From the NCBI GenBank assembly GCA_035505375.1, contig DATJQV010000068.1, positions 1 through 53,153 on the forward strand: DNA of 53,153 bases, written 5' to 3'. Positions 49,414 through 53,153 of this stretch are shown here, piece after piece. This DNA is from a bacterium (GTDB lineage Bacteria > Hydrothermota > Tepidihabitantia > Tepidihabitantales > Tepidihabitantaceae). Positions within the stretch are counted from its first letter, which is position 1, and the number at the start of each line of letters is the position of its first letter. The notes under the pieces are model-generated. The model made no database searches. It saw nothing but the letters and a program-made list of their open reading frames with translations, and had not been told where the DNA came from. The translations under genes and the position numbers were made by a program.

Positions 49414-50126
49414 CCAAGATTGTGCTGGCGATGAATGTTGACCGCATCGGCGCTGTCGCATTGCGCGACCGCATCGGCGACAAGGTCGACGTGTACAAGA
49501 TCGGTATGGACATGTTCACGACTTCGGGGCCGGCTGTCGTGCGCGACTTCGTTCTCGACGGGTGCCGGGTATTCCTCGACCTGAAATACTCGGACATCCC
49601 GACCGTCGTGGGCAAGGCGGTCGAGGCGGCGTCCGAACTCGGGGTTTCGATGCTCACGGTCCACACCATGGGCGGGCCGGAGATGCTGTCCGCGGCTGCG
49701 AGCGCGGCCGACAAGGCCAAAGGCACGAAGCCGCTTGTGCTTGGGGTGACCGTGCTGACGAGCCTCGATGACGTGGCGCTTGAGAAGATAAGCGGCAAGA
49801 AGCAGGCGGTCACCGACCGTGTCCGCAGCCTGGCACTGCTTGCTAAAGAGTCAGGCTGCGGCGGCGTGGTCGCCTCGCCTCAGGAGATCGGAGTCGTCAA
49901 GGAGGCGTGTGGCAAGGACTTCGTCGTCGTGACGCCGGGAATCCGGATGGGGGCGGGGGGCGGGGGACGAGGGACGAAGGATGACCAGGCGCGGACGCTG
50001 ACGCCTGCCGAGGCGGCGCAGGCCGGTGCGGACTACATTGTTGTGGGTAGGCCGATATATGAAGCACCGGACCCGGTCGCGGCAATCGCCGAGATAAGAG
50101 AACAATTAGCCGTTGGCAATCATTGA
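49410..50126 (+). CDS. pyrF: Orotidine 5'-phosphate decarboxylase PyrF
   Basis: A 238-residue TIM barrel that decarboxylates OMP to UMP. The catalytic motif is DLKYSDIPTVV (usual DLKxHDIP; the His is Ser here), with LTVHTMGG and VTPGIR followed by ADYIVVGRPI. The phosphate loop after PGIR carries a few extra Gly (GAGGGGRGTKDD), encoded by a gggggcgggg-type word repeat. It starts at TTG 49410. The substitution and loop insertion do not remove the Lys and Asp of the active site. Confidence 0.93.
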   Translation: MTKIVLAMNVDRIGAVALRDRIGDKVDVYKIGMDMFTTSGPAVVRDFVLDGCRVFLDLKYSDIPTVVGKAVEAASELGVSMLTVHTMGGPEMLSAAASAADKAKGTKPLVLGVTVLTSLDDVALEKISGKKQAVTDRVRSLALLAKESGCGGVVASPQEIGVVKEACGKDFVVVTPGIRMGAGGGGRGTKDDQARTLTPAEAAQAGADYIVVGRPIYEAPDPVAAIAEIREQLAVGNH

Positions 50127-50250
50127 CCTTCGCATGAGCAATGCAACAGTCTGTCCCCCTCCCTTCTGTTCCCTCCCCCTTGAGGGGGAGGGAAGGGTGA
50201 GGGTGACCCGGTTCGTCATTGCCGACATCAGAAAGCAGACGGGAGGATAG
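50127..50250. repeat. Micro-repeat between pyrF and pyrE
   Basis: ccctcccttctgttccctcc and cttgagggggagggaagg, tgagggtgacc; a common gagggagagggtgaggg-type word element forming a loose hairpin (about 50157-50205). Confidence 0.6.
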
Positions 50251-50820
50251 GTGGCGCAAGACCTCGGAGAGATGCTCAAGAAGTATGGTGTTCTGCGCGA
50301 GGGGCACTTTCTACTGACGTCCGGGAAGCACTCGGACAAGTACTTCGAGAAGTTCAGGATTCTCGAACAGCCTCCGGTCTGCGAGGCGTTTGCCAAGGTG
50401 GTCGCGGACCGGTTCCGCAAGGACAGCGTGACCGTCGTGTGCGGGCCCACGACCGGCGGCGTGATTATCGCCTATGAAGTCGCCCGGCAGCTTGGGTGCC
50501 GGTGCATCATCGCCGAGAAAGCAGAAGTGGGCAGGAAGATCGGCCGCGGGTTCCGCGTCGGTCCTGATGACCGCGTGTTGGTGGTCGATGACGTGATGAC
50601 CACTGGCGGGTCAATCAAGGAGACACTGGCCGCCGTTGAGCCGAGCGGAGCGAAGGTCGTGGGTGTCGGAGTGTTTGTGGACCGCAGCGCCAGTGTCGAC
50701 TTCGGCGTGCCGCTGCTCGGGGCATTCTGCCAGCAGGTGGCGACGTACGAGCCTTCCGCCTGTCCGTTGTGCGCGAAAGGCATCCCACTCGAAGAGCCGG
50801 GGCGCAGCGGAAAGAAATAG
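50251..50820 (+). CDS. pyrE: Orotate phosphoribosyltransferase PyrE
   Basis: A 189-residue phosphoribosyltransferase joining orotate to PRPP. The PRPP loop is VLVVDDVMTTGGSIKE; other features are LTSGKHSDKYFEKF and GPTTGGVIIAYEVARQLG. The C-terminus has two Cys (ACPLCAKG), as in some archaeal and Thermus-like forms. It starts at GTG 50251 and is separated from pyrF by a repeat, so it is probably still in the same operon. Confidence 0.93.
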   Translation: MAQDLGEMLKKYGVLREGHFLLTSGKHSDKYFEKFRILEQPPVCEAFAKVVADRFRKDSVTVVCGPTTGGVIIAYEVARQLGCRCIIAEKAEVGRKIGRGFRVGPDDRVLVVDDVMTTGGSIKETLAAVEPSGAKVVGVGVFVDRSASVDFGVPLLGAFCQQVATYEPSACPLCAKGIPLEEPGRSGKK

Positions 50821-50951
50821 CGGACCACAAGGCCCGCAGGCTACAAAGCAAAAGCTAGAAGCTAAAAGCCAAGAGCCAAGAGCCAAGAGCCAAAACTCCG
50901 GCCTCCGGGAATTCTGAATTCTGGTTTCTGGATTCAGCTTTCTGAATTGTC
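50821..50951. repeat. Micro-repeat between convergent genes
   Basis: agctagaagctaaaagcc, then agccaagagccaagagcc, then ggaattctgaattctggttt. Two word families side by side. Confidence 0.65.
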
Positions 50952-51266
50952 CTAGTTCTTTTTTTCCGCCTCGTACTCCTGCTGGCTCTTGGTTATTTCA
51001 GACTCGATCTTCGCGATATCCCGCATCAGCCCTCGTAACTCATCATCGACTGCGATGGGCGCGTCCGGGGTCTTCGAGTAGCGGGAGTACACTTTCACGC
51101 CCAAGTCGGCCATCTTCTTCTCGATCTCGTGGCTCAGGCGTACCAATTCCATCTTCAGCCGGCCGCGGCGAGTGAGGTCCTCGGCTTCCTTGAGTGCGGT
51201 CTTGGTAGCGTCGGTCATCCACAGACGGACATCGTCCCAGATGCCCTCGATGTTCTTTTTTGCCAT
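50952..51266 (-). CDS. Small coiled-coil protein
   Basis: A 104-residue helical protein, MAKKNIEGIWDDVRLWMTDA at the start, TRRGRLKMELVRLSHEIEKK and IAKIESEITKSQQEYEAEKK in its coiled coil. This resembles small phasin-like or stress-related helical proteins found in many genomes; the role is unknown. ATG 51266 lies 5 bases after a -10 box, with no Shine-Dalgarno. Confidence 0.75.
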   Translation of the reverse strand: MAKKNIEGIWDDVRLWMTDATKTALKEAEDLTRRGRLKMELVRLSHEIEKKMADLGVKVYSRYSKTPDAPIAVDDELRGLMRDIAKIESEITKSQQEYEAEKKN

Positions 51267-51271
51267 GGTCA

Positions 51272-51300
51272 AGTCTAGTGCCCGCCGGACGCGGAGTCAA
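51272..51300 (-). promoter_or_regulatory. Promoter of the coiled-coil gene, leaderless
   Basis: Minus strand TTGACT (51300-51295), 17 bases, TAGACT (51277-51272), then 5 bases to ATG 51266. Confidence 0.6.
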
Positions 51301-51364
51301 TCTACCAGGGGGCACGCACGCACAAGCCTCTGGCGAAGCCGCGCCCGGCCGCGTGTGATTTTAC

Positions 51365-51391
51365 TTGACTTCGCCCCGTGCAGACTATAAT
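51365..51391 (+). promoter_or_regulatory. Promoter of the last gene
   Basis: TTGACT (51365-51370), a short 15-base spacing, TATAAT (51386-51391). A leader of about 90 bases precedes ATG 51490. Confidence 0.45.
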
Positions 51392-51489
51392 TCCGATAGC
51401 GACGCCGAGTGCGGCGGAGCCAAGGTTACACCGCCGCGAAGCCCGATCGGCGCCAGTCTGCATGGGTTACTTCCGGCCGGAGGTGCAGA

Positions 51490-53153
51490 ATGTCACTTGA
51501 TCGTGTTCGACGTTCTTTGGCTCGAACCATTTCCTTACACATTTGGGCCGTGCGACCCGTGGCCACATTGTTGGCCTTGTGCTGCTGCCTGTCGGTGGTC
51601 AGCGGCCAGTGGTTGGAGAAGACGATCGGATTCGCGGACTCGTTCGGCAGCACAAGGCCGGCGGCCATCTACTATGTGCCAAACACCGACTTCGTGTACG
51701 CTGCCGGTGAAGACGGAATCATCGTCATTGATGCTGCGACCAACGTTCGCATGGCGCGGATGGACCTGAAATCCCCGTTATTCATGGCCTATGACTCGCA
51801 TGACAACAGGGTTTACATGGGTTCCGGAGACGACTCCTTGACGGTCATCGACCCGGTCACAAACCACGTCATGTCGCGTGTGCGGGTCGGCAGCTATCCC
51901 TACAAAGTGTGCTACAACCCCACAGCGAACAAGGTGTACTGCCTGACGGGTTCCAATCTCGACACTCTGGCCGTGGTTGACTGCAACACCAATTCAGTGA
52001 GAGCCCGTATCTGGGTCGGGTGGAACGAGTACCCGTTCTCTTCGATCTGCTGCAATCCGGCCGGTAACAAAGTCTATGTCTCGTCATTCGAGACTGGTAC
52101 GATTGCTGTGATAGACGGTCCCGGCGACAGTCTGCTCAAGTCCCTGACGGTTGGCGACTATCCCGTCGCACCAACTTACAGTTCGATCAGCAACAAGCTC
52201 TACTGCGCGGTCTTTGAGAGTACAAAAGTCGCAATCTTCGACGCCGGACCGGATACCCTGCTCGGGCTCATAAACCTCACCACGTGGCCGATCGCTTTGG
52301 GCTACAACCCGGTTTCGAACAAGGTGTACATCGGCGACTGTGACGGCTACATCCACATCATCGACTCCCATACGGATGCGGTTCTTGCATCGCTCGGCCC
52401 GGCCTCCGGCGAACCGAGGTCATTTCTATTCGACTCGGTCGACAACCGGGTATTCTGCTTTCCCGATTACTACACCTCCATCCTGGTCATGTCCGGCAGC
52501 GGCGATACCATAGTCGGCTCGGTTGCGCTGATCGGTGATGCCGACGACCCGGACCCGGCTTGCTTCGACCCCCAGCATGACCGCGTCTACATCCGCGGCC
52601 GGACATCCGCAGATGTTACAGTGGTCGACCCGGCAAGCTGTGAGCCCGTAGAGGCCGTCCCGATGGACCCTGCTCCCACCCTGGGGTGCTACGCTGAGCC
52701 GATGGACAAGTTGTATTGCTCCGACGAGGAAAGCGGGCTGATCACCGTCATCAACTGTTCAACGGACAGCCTGGAACGGAGGATATTCACACCGGCGTGG
52801 GGGCTGGGGCAGCCGGTCTACACGTCGGGCTCGAACAAGCTCTTCTGCAGCGCCTCGCTATCCGATGGGCGCGCGCTTCTGGTCGTGAATTGCGCGCGCG
52901 ACAGCTTTGAGGCGGCGCTGCCGATGAACGTGGACGGCGCGGCCGCAATCGTCTATAACCCCGCGATGGACCGTCTCTACTGGGCCCGCGCCTGGATCGA
53001 CTCGACCATCGCCGTGGTAGATTGTGAGCGTGACAGCCTGGTCACTGACGTGCAGGTTGGGGGCTACCCCACCGCGCTGGCCTGTAGCCCGGATTCGAAC
53101 CGTATCTACTGCGCGAGATACAGCGGGGATTCGACGTACATCAGCGCGATTGA
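51490..53153 (+). CDS. Secreted YVTN/beta-propeller protein (3' end beyond the window)
   Basis: ATG 51490 with GGAGG 6 bases upstream starts a protein still open at the edge (at least 554 residues). A signal segment (RPVATLLALCCCLSVVSGQW) is followed by many propeller repeats: YYVPNTDFVYAAGEDGIIVI, SHDNRVYMGSGDDSLTVIDP, NPTANKVYCLTGS and NPAGNKVYVSSFETGTIAVI. The pattern N(x)VYxxx...VID is typical of YVTN-family surface propellers; the count suggests two propellers. Probably surface-exposed; no enzyme motif is seen. Confidence 0.88.
   Translation, partial: MSLDRVRRSLARTISLHIWAVRPVATLLALCCCLSVVSGQWLEKTIGFADSFGSTRPAAIYYVPNTDFVYAAGEDGIIVIDAATNVRMARMDLKSPLFMAYDSHDNRVYMGSGDDSLTVIDPVTNHVMSRVRVGSYPYKVCYNPTANKVYCLTGSNLDTLAVVDCNTNSVRARIWVGWNEYPFSSICCNPAGNKVYVSSFETGTIAVIDGPGDSLLKSLTVGDYPVAPTYSSISNKLYCAVFESTKVAIFDAGPDTLLGLINLTTWPIALGYNPVSNKVYIGDCDGYIHIIDSHTDAVLASLGPASGEPRSFLFDSVDNRVFCFPDYYTSILVMSGSGDTIVGSVALIGDADDPDPACFDPQHDRVYIRGRTSADVTVVDPASCEPVEAVPMDPAPTLGCYAEPMDKLYCSDEESGLITVINCSTDSLERRIFTPAWGLGQPVYTSGSNKLFCSASLSDGRALLVVNCARDSFEAALPMNVDGAAAIVYNPAMDRLYWARAWIDSTIAVVDCERDSLVTDVQVGGYPTALACSPDSNRIYCARYSGDSTYISAI

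Overview
The window reads as part of a GC-rich genome (or metagenome-derived genome) of a Gram-negative-type bacterium, most likely from the FCB side of the tree or a WOR-3/Stahlbacteria-like candidate phylum. The signs are large secreted proteins with C25 (gingipain-like) peptidase and FlgD/T9SS-like C-terminal domains, YVTN and other beta-propeller lipoproteins, TPR/OmpA lipoproteins, outer-membrane barrels, and a B-type PyrD with PyrK. The placement is inference from gene content; there is no rRNA or marker gene here.

Layout. 1-975 holds degenerate short repeats with no convincing gene. 976-5418 (minus) is an operon of a secreted protein, a methyltransferase, a GNAT acetyltransferase and a small zinc-ribbon membrane protein, facing the C25 peptidase/lipoprotein pair at 5644-10047 (plus). 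10127-19204 holds an MFS transporter, TPR proteins, secreted proteins of unknown role and a PKD/YVTN lipoprotein. 19336-23052 is a multi-PAS histidine kinase with its single-domain response regulator. 24998-28376 is a zinc-type metal uptake locus: His/Cys-rich small protein, outer-membrane barrel, substrate-binding protein and permease, but no ATPase. 28868-35310 is an accessory island, all on the minus strand: a DNA methyltransferase/PD-(D/E)XK pair, a NucS-like nuclease, an HNH nuclease with a glycine-zipper tail, and a graspetide (omega-ester peptide) cluster with two homologous precursor peptides missed by ordinary gene calling, an ATP-grasp ligase and a membrane protein. Scattered pieces of a decayed type IIG restriction enzyme lie in and beside the island. 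35439-45350 carries housekeeping and small genes (AHSA1-like protein, two DUF3795 proteins, MsrA, a polyprenol-phosphate mannosyltransferase, an ABC-F ATPase, tRNA-Leu, TldE/TldD). 45564-50820 is a TPR/OmpA lipoprotein overlapping pyrK-pyrD-pyrF, with pyrE just behind. The window ends inside another YVTN-type secreted protein.

Three themes run through the window. (1) Promoters are easy to see (TTGACN, 16-17 bp, TAnnnT), and in many cases the -10 box lies only 5-7 nt before a start codon, so leaderless mRNAs look common. Several other genes are preceded by tiny ORFs whose stop overlaps the gene's start (ATGA/GTGA). (2) Short repeats of several families fill most intergenic gaps and also sit in frame inside genes: nested palindromes read as Glu-Asn-Gly-Asp near the ends of three proteins, and word-like micro-repeats lie inside pyrK, pyrF, the C25 peptidase and a type IIG fragment. 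(3) The accessory island looks less GC-rich than its surroundings by eye and is bounded by pieces of the older restriction gene, which suggests replacement of one defence system by another.
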